Positions 16,905 to 26,200 of a stretch of DNA of 64,000 nucleotides are shown piece after piece. The notes beneath the pieces are model-generated. The model searched no databases, was not told the origin of the DNA, and was given only the letters and a program-made list of their open reading frames with translations. The stretch comes from Candidatus Gastranaerophilales bacterium HUM_9 (GTDB lineage Bacteria; Cyanobacteriota; Vampirovibrionia; Gastranaerophilales; Gastranaerophilaceae). The translations under genes were made by a program, and so were the position numbers. Where the stretch lies: the NCBI GenBank assembly GCA_002103075.1, contig DABG01000018.1, forward strand, positions 62,001 to 126,000. The letters are read 5' to 3'. Each line of letters begins with the position of its first letter. Position 1 is the stretch's first letter.

Positions 16905-18045
16905 AATATCTAGTATTGGAATAATCGGTGGTGGTGCATCAGGCTGTGCTTGTGCATATTTTATAAACCAACTTTCTCCACAGATACAAGTTTCTATCAT
17001 TGATTATGGCAACTTTTTAAGGACTCTTTTACCTACAGGTGGTGGAAGGTGCAACCTTGCACATTATGAGTTCGACTTTAAAGAATTAGCCAAAAACTAC
17101 CCTCGTGGTGAAAAATTTTTGTACTCTATTTTTTCAAAGTTTTCAACAGCTGACACCATAGAATTTTTTGAAAAAATCGGAGTTCCAACCTACGTACAAG
17201 AAGATATGAGAGTTTTTCCAAAATCAAATTCTGCAAAAGAGGTTAGGACAAAGTTTCTTGAACATTTGAAAAACGTAAAATTTATAAAAGAAAAAGCATT
17301 GAGAATTGAACAAACCGAAAACGGATTCAAGGTCGTTACAGATATGAACAGCTATTATTTTAACAAGCTTGTTTATGCAACAGGTGGACATAATGGCTAT
17401 GATATGATTAAACGACTTGGAATAGAGATTGTTCCAACTAAACCTGCTCTAGTCGGACTTGTTACAGAAAAAGGATTTTCTCAACAAATGGGCGTGACAC
17501 TAAAAGATGTTTACAACTATGAAACAGGTCTAAGTGGAGATATTTTATTCACTCATTTTGGAATTTCAGGACCTTTAGTTTACAAAATTTCTTCATTAAA
17601 AGCCTATGACAAATTTCCGTATGAATTAACATTCAATCTTTATAATCAAGAGCTTAATTTACAAGAAATTTTTAACTCAAACCCACATAAACAGATTAAA
17701 AATATATTGTCAGAAATTTTTCCACACAAAATTGTTAGCCTTATTTTAGGATATGCAAATGTACAAGAAGAAACAAAATGCCACAGAATTGATGGCAAAA
17801 TGCGTGATAAAATTTTTGATACAATTACTAATTTCAAGGTCAAAATTAAAGGAACAAAAAAAGACGGAGAAACAGTAACTGCAGGAGGCGTTAACCTAAA
17901 AACAATCAATCCAAAGACAATGGAATCGAAACAAATTCCTAAACTTTATTTTTGTGGAGAAGTTTTAGATATAGACGGATTTTGTGGTGGATTTAATTTA
18001 CAAAACTGCTGGTCTACTGCTTATATCGTCGCAGAGAATATATAG
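16885..18045 (+). CDS. HI0933-family NAD(P)/FAD-dependent oxidoreductase
   Basis: Flavoprotein of the HI0933/YhiN/BaiN family; physiological substrates are mostly unknown. FAD-binding loop IGIIGGGASGCACAYF (11-26), family motif LPTGGGRCNLAH (49-60), and a C-terminal block with TAGGVNLKTINPKTMESK, then LYFCGEVLDIDGFCGGFNLQ, where FAD is bound a second time. The start at 16885 (MVQDSSKIS) places the dinucleotide loop at the usual distance. A longer start at 16849 lies fully inside folK. Length 386 against about 400 for the family. It overlaps folK, so the two are likely co-transcribed. Confidence 0.9.
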   Translation: MVQDSSKISSIGIIGGGASGCACAYFINQLSPQIQVSIIDYGNFLRTLLPTGGGRCNLAHYEFDFKELAKNYPRGEKFLYSIFSKFSTADTIEFFEKIGVPTYVQEDMRVFPKSNSAKEVRTKFLEHLKNVKFIKEKALRIEQTENGFKVVTDMNSYYFNKLVYATGGHNGYDMIKRLGIEIVPTKPALVGLVTEKGFSQQMGVTLKDVYNYETGLSGDILFTHFGISGPLVYKISSLKAYDKFPYELTFNLYNQELNLQEIFNSNPHKQIKNILSEIFPHKIVSLILGYANVQEETKCHRIDGKMRDKIFDTITNFKVKIKGTKKDGETVTAGGVNLKTINPKTMESKQIPKLYFCGEVLDIDGFCGGFNLQNCWSTAYIVAENI

Positions 18046-18158
18046 GGATTTAATTTTTGCAGGGACCTGAAAAGAGTTCCACTACTGTCCCGAATAATTC
18101 TGTTGAAAATTTTTCAAATTTAATTTTTAAATAGTTTAATTGTTGTTGAAAACAACAT

Positions 18159-18285
18159 AGTAGGCACGAAAACATAAACGAAACCCAGACAGCGAATTTG
18201 TTTGAGGAATTTGATAGCTAAAACGAAATCACAAATTCCGAGTTATGAGCTTCAACGGTTGAGTGCTAATATTTTCGTGTCTACT
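18159..18285. repeat. 127-bp element with 17-bp terminal inverted repeats
   Basis: Left arm AGTAGGCACGAAAACAT (18159-18175) and right arm ATATTTTCGTGTCTACT (18269-18285) are inverted copies with two mismatches. Inside are GAATTTGT and ACAAATTC, also inverted. There is no coding capacity of note. The 413-base gap 18046-18458 holds this element, the hairpin at 18311 and nothing else I recognise. It looks MITE-like or like a structured RNA. Confidence 0.6.
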
Positions 18286-18310
18286 TAGCGTGCCGTTTCT
18301 TTCTTTTTCT

Positions 18311-18359
18311 ACTATTTTCTTTCTTTTGGCTTCGCAACTCTGAAAAGAAAGAAAATAGT
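18311..18359. repeat. perfect 17-bp hairpin
   Basis: ACTATTTTCTTTCTTTT (18311-18327) and AAAAGAAAGAAAATAGT (18343-18359) are perfect inverted copies with a 15-base loop. The stem is asymmetric, pyrimidine-rich on one arm and purine-rich on the other. An AT-rich stretch without a clear T-run follows. It may stop transcription from the flavoprotein gene or belong to the adjacent repeat. Confidence 0.6.
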
Positions 18360-18458
18360 TAAATAAAAATTATTAACGCAACTTAACACTCTGACGTATT
18401 TTCAGATTTATGATAAAATCATGATAGAATAATAGTATAATTTATTAAGATAGTTGAT

Positions 18459-20300
18459 ATGACTGAATTAGGGAACGAGAAAATGACAACAGAGAGTATA
18501 GCGGAAATAAAAAATCTTGTTACAGATATTAAAGAAAATATGATGAGTGAAAAGAATTGCAATGACCAGTTATACACCATCATTCAAACTCTTGATGGAA
18601 TAGGAAATTATATTTCAAGACTTGAACAAAACGAAGAACCTAAGTCAGAAGAATTCACTGTGTTACAAACTAACCTACTAGAAGTTCGTAACGAAATCGC
18701 TCGACTAAACCAAAGTATTGATTCTACAAACCTTGCAGAATTTGAACCTCTTGTTACCAAACTAACTGAAAAAGTAAACAGATTAGACATTATAGCTAAC
18801 AATTCAGGTATAGACAAACAAATCTTACTAAACACATCTGCTCAACTTGAACAAAATATTGGAACAAAACTAAACGAAAATGCAGAAGTTTTGTACAACC
18901 AATCAAACACAGCTACAAATCTTATTAAAACAGATATTGAAACACTTAACGAAAACCTTAAAGATGGCGTTAAATATCTAGAAAAAATTCTTAAAACAAG
19001 TACGGAAAACTCTGGGGACGTTAATGTTAATTCAATTTCTGATGATATAGTTTTATTATCAACAAACATCGAAAAATCTAATGCAAACCTTAAAAAAAGC
19101 ATTATAGATATTTTTTCTAAAATACAAGAAAACATTAATTCACTTAGTTTTTCAAAAGTAACAGGTGTTGGTGGAGTAAATGTTGAAGCACTTCAAGAAA
19201 ACCTTGAAATGCTTAAAAATGGATTATACAATCTTAACGTCAACACAACTCAACAATATAACAAAATCTTAGAAACTATCTCTGAAGCTCCAGAAGTTGA
19301 AGAAAAAGAAGATACTACAAAAGAAGAAATTCACTCTAAAATTAATGAATTATTACCATTCACAAAAGAGTCTGTTAAAGATATCAAAGACCTAATCTGC
19401 GAACTTAAACGGAACATTTCATATCTTCAATCAGGTGACGAAGAATCTGATTACACATACTGTATGCAAGATATTGAATCTGACCTTGCAAAAATTAGAA
19501 TTTACTTAAACGAACTTGGTCAACACATCAACACACTTGCATTGAATAATAACAACGAAGAATTAAACAACATCTACCTAACTCTTGATAAAATCAATCA
19601 AAGAGTGCAAAAAGATGAAACTTATGAAGTTACTGATAATATCAAAAAAATGCAAGAAGATATTTTAAGCATAAGCACTCGAGTAAACACTTTATTGTTG
19701 TCATCTGACAAAGATACGGAAACTTTAAACTCATCTTTAGACAAGTTCCAAAATTGTTTTGAAGAAATCAATTCTCAACTTAAGTCAGAAACAAATGCTA
19801 GACAATACAACAATATTGAATCAGCATTAGAAAGAATAAACAAGGTTTTAGACGACAACAAAAACTATAACGAATTGATAAACCAATCTTTAGTAATGTT
19901 AGCAGAGTGGGTTGATAACGCAGGTGAATCGCTTACAAACATCTCCGATAAATTAGGTGATGGAATTGAGTCTATCAAAATTCCTGAAACAATTGATTAC
20001 ACAGCAAAAATAGAAGCACTAGAACAAAAAATTCTTGAACAAAACGCACAAATTGCTCAACAACAAGAATACATAAGTTCAATGGACGAAAAATTGGCTG
20101 TTATTCTAAACCAAAATCAACAAATTGCTTCATTAGAAGAACGATTGAAACAAATGGACGAAAGAATGACAACTATTCTTGAGTTTGCAGCTAAAAATGA
20201 CGCATCAGTTGTTATGGATAAAATGACTAACATTGATGAAAAACTAGAGAAATTAAACAACAGTATTGGAAAACTAACATCTTATGTTGACGAAGAATAA
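18459..20300 (+). CDS. long coiled-coil protein of unknown function
   Basis: 613 residues with no recognised enzyme domain. It is strongly helical and acidic/Asn-rich, with heptad-like leucine and isoleucine spacing almost throughout. The C-terminal third is the most regular coiled coil (IEALEQKILEQNAQIAQQQE, then IASLEERLKQMDERM). There is no signal peptide or membrane segment. Short recurring units of the type L..I...I..L resemble tape-measure or methyl-accepting-like rods, but no signature is present. The ATG at 18459 has no clear ribosome binding site. An ATG at 18483 with GGGAACGAG before it is a good alternative. Its stop lies 17 bases inside the GlcD gene, so the two are translationally linked. 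Confidence 0.75.
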   Translation: MTELGNEKMTTESIAEIKNLVTDIKENMMSEKNCNDQLYTIIQTLDGIGNYISRLEQNEEPKSEEFTVLQTNLLEVRNEIARLNQSIDSTNLAEFEPLVTKLTEKVNRLDIIANNSGIDKQILLNTSAQLEQNIGTKLNENAEVLYNQSNTATNLIKTDIETLNENLKDGVKYLEKILKTSTENSGDVNVNSISDDIVLLSTNIEKSNANLKKSIIDIFSKIQENINSLSFSKVTGVGGVNVEALQENLEMLKNGLYNLNVNTTQQYNKILETISEAPEVEEKEDTTKEEIHSKINELLPFTKESVKDIKDLICELKRNISYLQSGDEESDYTYCMQDIESDLAKIRIYLNELGQHINTLALNNNNEELNNIYLTLDKINQRVQKDETYEVTDNIKKMQEDILSISTRVNTLLLSSDKDTETLNSSLDKFQNCFEEINSQLKSETNARQYNNIESALERINKVLDDNKNYNELINQSLVMLAEWVDNAGESLTNISDKLGDGIESIKIPETIDYTAKIEALEQKILEQNAQIAQQQEYISSMDEKLAVILNQNQQIASLEERLKQMDERMTTILEFAAKNDASVVMDKMTNIDEKLEKLNNSIGKLTSYVDEE

Positions 20301-21684
20301 AATAACATCAGAGCTTGAAAAAATCTTACCAAAAGAAAATATACTTTCTACAAAAGAAGAATGTTATGTATATTCTCAAGACGGTACAAACGGAATTTCT
20401 GCTGATATTCCGCCATCTGTTGTGATTTTTCCTGAAACTGTTGAACAAGTTCAAAGAATAGCTAAATTTGCTAACTCAAACAAAATATCTATAACAGCAC
20501 GTGGAGCCGGCACAAACCTTGTTGGTGGCTGTATCAATGAAACTGGAGGGATTATTCTTAATCTCACAAAAATGGATAAAATTCTAGAAGTCAGCAAAAC
20601 CAATATGACAATAAAAGTTCAAGCAGGTGCAGTTATTGGTGAAATCCAAAAAGCAGTTGAAGAAGTTGGATTATTTTTTCCACTAGACCCATCAAACCTA
20701 ATCGTATCAACTATTGGTGGTGCGATAGCACAAAGTGCTGGTGGTCCAAAGACTTTTAAATACGGGAGTACTAAAGACTTTGTTCTAGGACTAAAAGTAG
20801 TACTTGCAAACGGTGATATTATTCAGACAGGTTCAAGTATGATTAAAAATGCAACAGGTTATCACTTAGAACAATTATTCATCGGGAGCGAAGGAACACT
20901 TGGACTTGTTGTAGAAGCGACCTTAAAACTTATACCAAAACCTGAAACATCAAGAGTAATGCTTGCATTCTTTGATGATGTAGAAAAAGCAACTCTTTCT
21001 GTAAATAACTTGATAGATGAACACATCTGGGCATCAACAATCGAGTTTATGGACAAAAACGCAATAACAACAATTGAAAACTTCAACCCTACAGGATTGC
21101 TTGTCGTAGGAAGTGAAGCAGGTTTAATTGTTGAGATAGACGGTTTTGAATGTTCTATGAATACCCAAATTGAACGTTCAAAAAGAGTTCTTGAACAATC
21201 AGGTGCAACAAAAATTATTATTTCTAAGACAAAAGAAGAGCAAGAAAAAATTTGGCAAGCTAGACGTCAATCTTTTCCTGCTACAGCTAGCTTAAAGCCT
21301 GATGTTATGTCTAATGATTTAATCGTTCCAAGAGATAAAATTTCAGAATTAGTAAGAGGTATTCACGAAATTTGCAACAAATATAATTTACCTGTTTCAA
21401 CAGTTGGTCATATAGGGGACGGTAATTTACACCCTCAAATTGCACTAGATTTCAACAACAAAGATGAAGTTGAAAGATACAAAAAAATTAAAGATGAGCT
21501 TTATGAATTGACTCTAAAACTTGGTGGAAACTTATCTGCTGAACACGGAATTGGATTAGAAAAAAGAAAATTCATAAATAAAGCAATAGACGATACTACG
21601 TTAAAATTGATGAAAACTATTAAAAAAACGCTTGATGAAAATAATATTCTCAACCCAAACAAGATTTTTAAGTTAGAAGAATAA
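20284..21684 (+). CDS. FAD-linked oxidase, GlcD/lactate dehydrogenase family
   Basis: FAD-dependent oxidoreductase oxidising a 2-hydroxy acid such as glycolate or D-lactate. PCMH-type FAD domain: IFPETVEQVQRIAKFAN, then TARGAGTNLVGG, PLDPSNLIVSTIGGAIA and IGSEGTLGLVVEATLKLIPK. The C-terminal FAD-oxidase domain ends with VGHIGDGNLHP and SAEHGIGLEKRK. Length 466 matches the GlcD subunit. No GlcE or iron-sulfur GlcF partner is adjacent, so it may act alone. The ATG at 20284 lies within the coiled-coil gene. Confidence 0.92.
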   Translation: MLTKNKITSELEKILPKENILSTKEECYVYSQDGTNGISADIPPSVVIFPETVEQVQRIAKFANSNKISITARGAGTNLVGGCINETGGIILNLTKMDKILEVSKTNMTIKVQAGAVIGEIQKAVEEVGLFFPLDPSNLIVSTIGGAIAQSAGGPKTFKYGSTKDFVLGLKVVLANGDIIQTGSSMIKNATGYHLEQLFIGSEGTLGLVVEATLKLIPKPETSRVMLAFFDDVEKATLSVNNLIDEHIWASTIEFMDKNAITTIENFNPTGLLVVGSEAGLIVEIDGFECSMNTQIERSKRVLEQSGATKIIISKTKEEQEKIWQARRQSFPATASLKPDVMSNDLIVPRDKISELVRGIHEICNKYNLPVSTVGHIGDGNLHPQIALDFNNKDEVERYKKIKDELYELTLKLGGNLSAEHGIGLEKRKFINKAIDDTTLKLMKTIKKTLDENNILNPNKIFKLEE

Positions 21685-21696
21685 AAGGAGTATAAA

Positions 21697-22017
21697 ATGG
21701 ACGCTATAGTAATACATTGTACAGTACCTGACAAAAGAATTGCAAAAGATATTGCAAAATGTATTTTAAAATACAGAATGGCAGCTTGTGTTAGTGCTAT
21801 AGAAAGAGTTGATTCATTGTTCTCATGGGACGGTGAAATTGAAAAAGAAAAAGAAGTTATGTTAATGATTAAAACTCTAAGATGCAATTTTGATAAGATT
21901 AAAACACTTATAACAGAACTTCACCCATACAATGTTCCAGAAATTATAGCATTACCGATAGTTGAATGTAGCAAAGAATATCTTCAATGGTTAGTACACG
22001 AAACAAAACAGCAATAA
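21697..22017 (+). CDS. cutA: CutA divalent-cation tolerance family protein
   Basis: Small trimeric protein related to PII signalling folds. It is named for copper tolerance in E. coli, although its true role is unclear. Family pattern: an early TVPD, AKCILKYRMAACVSAIERV, SLFSWDGEIEKEKEVMLMIKT, and HPYNVPEIIALPI, then YLQWL near the C terminus. Length 106 is normal. AAAGGAG precedes the ATG. It lies 12 bases after the GlcD gene and overlaps the next gene by 31 bases, suggesting an operon from 18459 to 22799. Confidence 0.93.
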   Translation: MDAIVIHCTVPDKRIAKDIAKCILKYRMAACVSAIERVDSLFSWDGEIEKEKEVMLMIKTLRCNFDKIKTLITELHPYNVPEIIALPIVECSKEYLQWLVHETKQQ

Positions 22018-22799
22018 AATCTGAACTAATAAGTTATCTATCTGAGATAGGGCTTGATATTCATACAACGACAAAAGCACGAGGTCACAACGGTTTTTTC
22101 AAAGACGGAAGAATTGATATTTCTAAAAACCTTGATGATTGTTCTGCCATAAAAACTATATTACACGAATTTGCTCACTACGTTAATTCTTTATTAGATA
22201 GCAAATTCAAAAACTCTTATGTACTTTTTGATACAGACATTGAAAACTTAAAAGAAGAACTTTTATGTGTAACAAACTTTGTTGATGAAAATTCGTTGTG
22301 CAAAAACCTAATACAAGAACGACAAATCATAAATAAATCAATAAAAGAACTAACATCAGAGATAAGAAAAGTTTATCCAAAGTTTAGCCTTACAGAAGAA
22401 TTCAAACAGTTTAAACGATATGCTATGTGGTCAAATCTGGGATATTTAGAAAAATACGATAGAGTAAAACTACTTAGTTGGTTTAACCCTAAAACGTACT
22501 CAATAACTAATGTACGAAAGGATTTTCCAAACATTCCTGATGTTTTTGTCAATTACTTAAACCTTAAATCAAAACAACGCAAACGTGCAAGAATAACAAG
22601 ACGTATTGCAAGATTAAACAAGTATTATTCAAGTCCAACAGAGTTGTTTGCAAGGTTTATTGAGGGTGTTTATTTAGATAAAGAGTTTACAAAAGTACTT
22701 GCTCCAGTGAGTTATGAAAAGTTTTCAGAATTATACAGAAACGATTATTACCCAGAATTAAGACCGATTTTTAAAATTTTAAAGGTTGAAGTTGAATAA
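21987..22799 (+). CDS. zincin-like HExxH protein of unknown function
   Basis: 270 residues with one HExxH metalloprotease-type motif, ILHEFAHYVN (about 58-67), and a downstream SSPTELFARFIEG (about 215-227). The ELFAR glutamate may be the third zinc ligand, as in several minimal zincins. The middle is a basic helical region (LKSKQRKRARITRRIARLNK). No signal peptide or membrane helix is present. The ATG at 21987 lies within the end of cutA. A later start cannot be excluded because the first 30 residues are not conserved with anything I recognise. Protease activity is inferred from the motif alone. Confidence 0.7.
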   Translation: MVSTRNKTAIKSELISYLSEIGLDIHTTTKARGHNGFFKDGRIDISKNLDDCSAIKTILHEFAHYVNSLLDSKFKNSYVLFDTDIENLKEELLCVTNFVDENSLCKNLIQERQIINKSIKELTSEIRKVYPKFSLTEEFKQFKRYAMWSNLGYLEKYDRVKLLSWFNPKTYSITNVRKDFPNIPDVFVNYLNLKSKQRKRARITRRIARLNKYYSSPTELFARFIEGVYLDKEFTKVLAPVSYEKFSELYRNDYYPELRPIFKILKVEVE

Positions 22800-22878
22800 T
22801 TATCATCTTTTAGAATTATTGAACCCTATTGAGTAATATGTCATAATAAAGTGTACACAGAATAGTTAGGAAGAAAAT

Positions 22879-25179
22879 ATGTACGAATTTCCATTTGAAT
22901 TAGATGATTTTCAAAAAGAGGCTTGCGATTGCATCTCTAAAGGCGAAAGTGTTGTAGTATGTGCACCGACAGGTGCAGGTAAAACCGTAATCGCACAACA
23001 CGCAATTCATTGTGCATTAGAACACGGTGACAGAATATTTTACACAACTCCACTAAAAGCATTATCTAATCAAAAATTCAACGATTTTTCAGAAAAATAT
23101 GGTGCTGATAAAGTTGGACTCCTAACGGGTGATTCTTCTTTTAATAGAGATGCACAAATTGTAGTTATGACAACAGAAGTTTTTAGAAACATGTTGTATT
23201 GCACAAATTTTGGTTCAATCAGCGATAATATGCAAAAAGTTAAATATGTTGTATTAGACGAAGTTCACTATATGAATGATGAACAACGAGGAACAGTTTG
23301 GGAAGAAAGTATAATTTATTGTCCTACAAACGTTCAAATAATCGCTTTATCAGCAACAGTTGCTAATGCTGATAAATTAACCGATTGGATTAATACAGTC
23401 CATTCTAAAACAAAACTTATCAATACTGATTTTAGACCTGTACCATTAAGATACTATTATTTTGACAGTTCACAACCAAATACAATTCTCCCACTTTTAT
23501 CTCCTGGGGGATTGTTAAACAAAAAAATTCGTCCAGAAAAACGTGAGTTTAAGCGTGGACCAAGAGGGAAAGCACAGCAGAAATCACACGTTAAAGATGT
23601 CGTAAGAAACTTGCACGAAAAAGATATGTTACCAGCAATATATTTCACTTTCTCACGAAAAAAATGTGATGAGCAAATGGAGAAATGCGTTTCATTAGAT
23701 TTAGTCACAAAACAAGAACGTGAACAAATCCGAGAAATTATTGACGAATATATTGCAGAAAACCCATATTTATACAAAAACAAACACATTGAATATTTAT
23801 TACAAGGTGTTGCATCGCACCACGCAGGATTGTTACCATCTTGGAAGGTTCTAGTTGAAAAGCTATTTCAAAAAGGACTTATCAAAGTCGTGTTTGCAAC
23901 AGAAACATTAGCGGCAGGTATAAACATGCCGGCTCGTTCAACCGTTATAAGTTCTATTAGCAAAAGAACAGACGAGGGTCACAGAATTTTGACTGCAAAT
24001 GAGTTCTTACAAATGTCAGGACGTGCAGGACGTCGTGGTATGGACGAAGTTGGATATGTCGTAATAGTTGGAACACCGTTCCAAACACCTCAAGATGTTG
24101 CAGACCTTGTTTTGAGCAAATCTAACCCTCTTGAAAGCAGATTTTCTCCTAGTTATTCTATGGTTCTCAACCTATTACAAAGATTTAGCGTTGAAGAAGC
24201 GAAAGAACTTATCTTAAAAAGTTTTGGATATTTTTCATCAAATTCACGTTTAACAGGACTTTTAGCACAACAAGAATTGAATAACGAAAAACTAGAAGAA
24301 GCATCTAAATTCAACTGTTGGTGCAAGTTGACTAACGAAGACCTGAAAAATTATAACAAAGCAAAAGATATTTATGTCCAAAATAGAAAGATTGCAAAAA
24401 CAATCAGAAAACAAGAACGTGACAAAAATAGACCTTTGACAGAAGAAGCTATCAATTTTGAAAAATTCGTTAAGGAAAAACTACACGAAATGCACTCTTA
24501 TAAATGTGACACTTGTAAAATATATAAGAAACACATGAAATCGATTGATTTATGCGAACGTTATGAAAAACGAGCAGAACAACTAGAAAAAGAAATCAAT
24601 ATACAACGTGATATTTTCTGGAACAAATTCTTGTCGCATAGAGCAGTATTAAACCACTTTGGATACTTAAAAGACGATTATCCAACAGAAAAAGGTAAAA
24701 CTGCTTCTCAAATCCGTTCTGAAAACGAATTGTTCTTAGCAGAAATTATATTCTCTGGAGTTTTAGAGGGCTTAACTCCTGCTGAATTAGCAGCAGTTGT
24801 TTGTACAGTCACAACAGAAGATATGCGTGCTGAAATGTATTCACACTTGCCTTTGTCAACTAAGGTAAAAAAAACCTTAAACAAAATTAAGGACATAAAA
24901 CGTCGAGTTGATAAAGTTCAAACAGAATATAATGTTGATGACTGTATGTACTTAAATTCGTTCTATTCAGTACTTATTGAAATGTGGGTAAATGGTGCTG
25001 AATGGGAAGATATAATGAACGAGGTTGAACAAGGTGAGGGTGATGTTGTACGCTGCTTCAAACGTGTTATTGACGTACTTAGACAACTTACCACGATTGA
25101 TAACGTACCAGAAAGCATAGTGTTTACAGCAAGAGAAGCTATTGATGCAATTCAACGTGAACCGATAGATATAGATTAA
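22879..25179 (+). CDS. Ski2/Mtr4-like DExH-box RNA helicase
   Basis: Superfamily 2 helicase resembling Ski2/Mtr4 and its cyanobacterial and plastid relatives. Walker A APTGAGKT (29-36), motif Ia TTPLKALSNQKF, motif II VLDEVHYM (125-132), motif III LSATVANA, motif V FATETLAAGINMPAR and motif VI QMSGRAGRRG. The C-terminal half has a Cys pair region (CDTCKIYKKH) and the DSHCT-like helical end (LTPAELAAVVCTVTTED). With 766 residues it is shorter than the 900-1000 usual in cyanobacteria, lacking much of the arch insertion. A TTGAAC and CATAAT pair 17 bases apart lies about 40 bases upstream, and AGGAAG precedes the ATG. Probably acts in RNA processing or decay. Confidence 0.92.
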   Translation: MYEFPFELDDFQKEACDCISKGESVVVCAPTGAGKTVIAQHAIHCALEHGDRIFYTTPLKALSNQKFNDFSEKYGADKVGLLTGDSSFNRDAQIVVMTTEVFRNMLYCTNFGSISDNMQKVKYVVLDEVHYMNDEQRGTVWEESIIYCPTNVQIIALSATVANADKLTDWINTVHSKTKLINTDFRPVPLRYYYFDSSQPNTILPLLSPGGLLNKKIRPEKREFKRGPRGKAQQKSHVKDVVRNLHEKDMLPAIYFTFSRKKCDEQMEKCVSLDLVTKQEREQIREIIDEYIAENPYLYKNKHIEYLLQGVASHHAGLLPSWKVLVEKLFQKGLIKVVFATETLAAGINMPARSTVISSISKRTDEGHRILTANEFLQMSGRAGRRGMDEVGYVVIVGTPFQTPQDVADLVLSKSNPLESRFSPSYSMVLNLLQRFSVEEAKELILKSFGYFSSNSRLTGLLAQQELNNEKLEEASKFNCWCKLTNEDLKNYNKAKDIYVQNRKIAKTIRKQERDKNRPLTEEAINFEKFVKEKLHEMHSYKCDTCKIYKKHMKSIDLCERYEKRAEQLEKEINIQRDIFWNKFLSHRAVLNHFGYLKDDYPTEKGKTASQIRSENELFLAEIIFSGVLEGLTPAELAAVVCTVTTEDMRAEMYSHLPLSTKVKKTLNKIKDIKRRVDKVQTEYNVDDCMYLNSFYSVLIEMWVNGAEWEDIMNEVEQGEGDVVRCFKRVIDVLRQLTTIDNVPESIVFTAREAIDAIQREPIDID

Positions 25180-25319
25180 AGGTTACTAAACCACTAAGTT
25201 ACATATTACGTATTAACATAGTTTCTTTGAGGGCTTTTTATGGCTTAACATTTGTTAATTTATCGTCAAAAAATGGCAATTTTTTATTTTAGAATACTTA
25301 TACAAAGTGTAGGTATACC

Positions 25320-26120
25320 ATGGTTTTAACAGTTAACGATAACATTAATAATATGTATCAACTTCAACAATCAATGTTGCAAAGTCAAAAGACTAACAAC
25401 ATGCCTGTTGGTAATAAATCTGTTGTCCAAAAAGAAGAAGAAACTCCACAAGAATATCATAAGAGAAAAAATGGAATTGCTTTATGTACAGCTCTAGGTG
25501 TTGCAGCCAGCCTTGCTGTATTATCAAAATTTGACAAATCTAAAAAATACTCTTTGTCATTGAAAAAAATGTTCTCAACCCCACTTAAAGACACTTATCT
25601 TGGTTCCGTAAACTACGAAACAAAAGAAGTTATCGGTATGGGTATAGGTTCTTGCCTTGGTGGATTATTAGGTGGTGCATTATTTGACAAACGCAAAAAC
25701 AATTTTAAAGAAAAAGTTGAAGAAGGTATTGTACAAATTACCAATATTTCACTTCCAATTGCTTTTGTACAAGGACTTTCATCTGTGGGTGGCAAAGTTA
25801 CTAAAAAATTACAACCTTGGGTTAAAAAAGGTGGCATGGCTAGAAAAATTATGGCAGAAACCCCAAAAGTATTTGGTTCTATGGTTGGTCTAGTTTCTGG
25901 TATGTACCTTGGCAACAGACTTTCACATCAAATCAATAAACATGTATTCAATAAACAGGTAGACGACAGACCTGTAAAAATAAAAGACTTTGCAGCACAT
26001 ATTGACGATATTTGTCTTGCTGCAACTTTTGTAGCACAAGGTAACCCTCTTACACAAAGCGTATCAAGAGTAATCCCACTTGCATTGTGCGTTGCAGGTA
26101 ACGAAACAGGTAATAAATAA
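25320..26120 (+). CDS. unknown protein with glycine-rich hydrophobic segments
   Basis: 266 residues, not recognised. The polar, Asn/Gln-rich N terminus of about 45 residues has no signal peptide. Hydrophobic stretches follow: ALCTALGVAASLAVL (about 53-67), GMGIGSCLGGLLGGALF (about 103-119), a moderately hydrophobic segment near 140-155, VFGSMVGLVSGMYLGN (about 182-197) and a weak one at the end. GxxxG spacing suggests membrane helix packing. The layout (polar N terminus, then Gly/Ala-rich segments) resembles the proteins at 28995 and 30709. It stands alone, with a 286-bp repeat immediately downstream. Confidence 0.7.
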   Translation: MVLTVNDNINNMYQLQQSMLQSQKTNNMPVGNKSVVQKEEETPQEYHKRKNGIALCTALGVAASLAVLSKFDKSKKYSLSLKKMFSTPLKDTYLGSVNYETKEVIGMGIGSCLGGLLGGALFDKRKNNFKEKVEEGIVQITNISLPIAFVQGLSSVGGKVTKKLQPWVKKGGMARKIMAETPKVFGSMVGLVSGMYLGNRLSHQINKHVFNKQVDDRPVKIKDFAAHIDDICLAATFVAQGNPLTQSVSRVIPLALCVAGNETGNK

Positions 26121-26200
26121 GGAGTGTATTCGTCATTGCTAAAATTTGCGATGTAAATTTTAACAATCTATAAACCAAAAATTTCGAATGTTCAGAGGAA

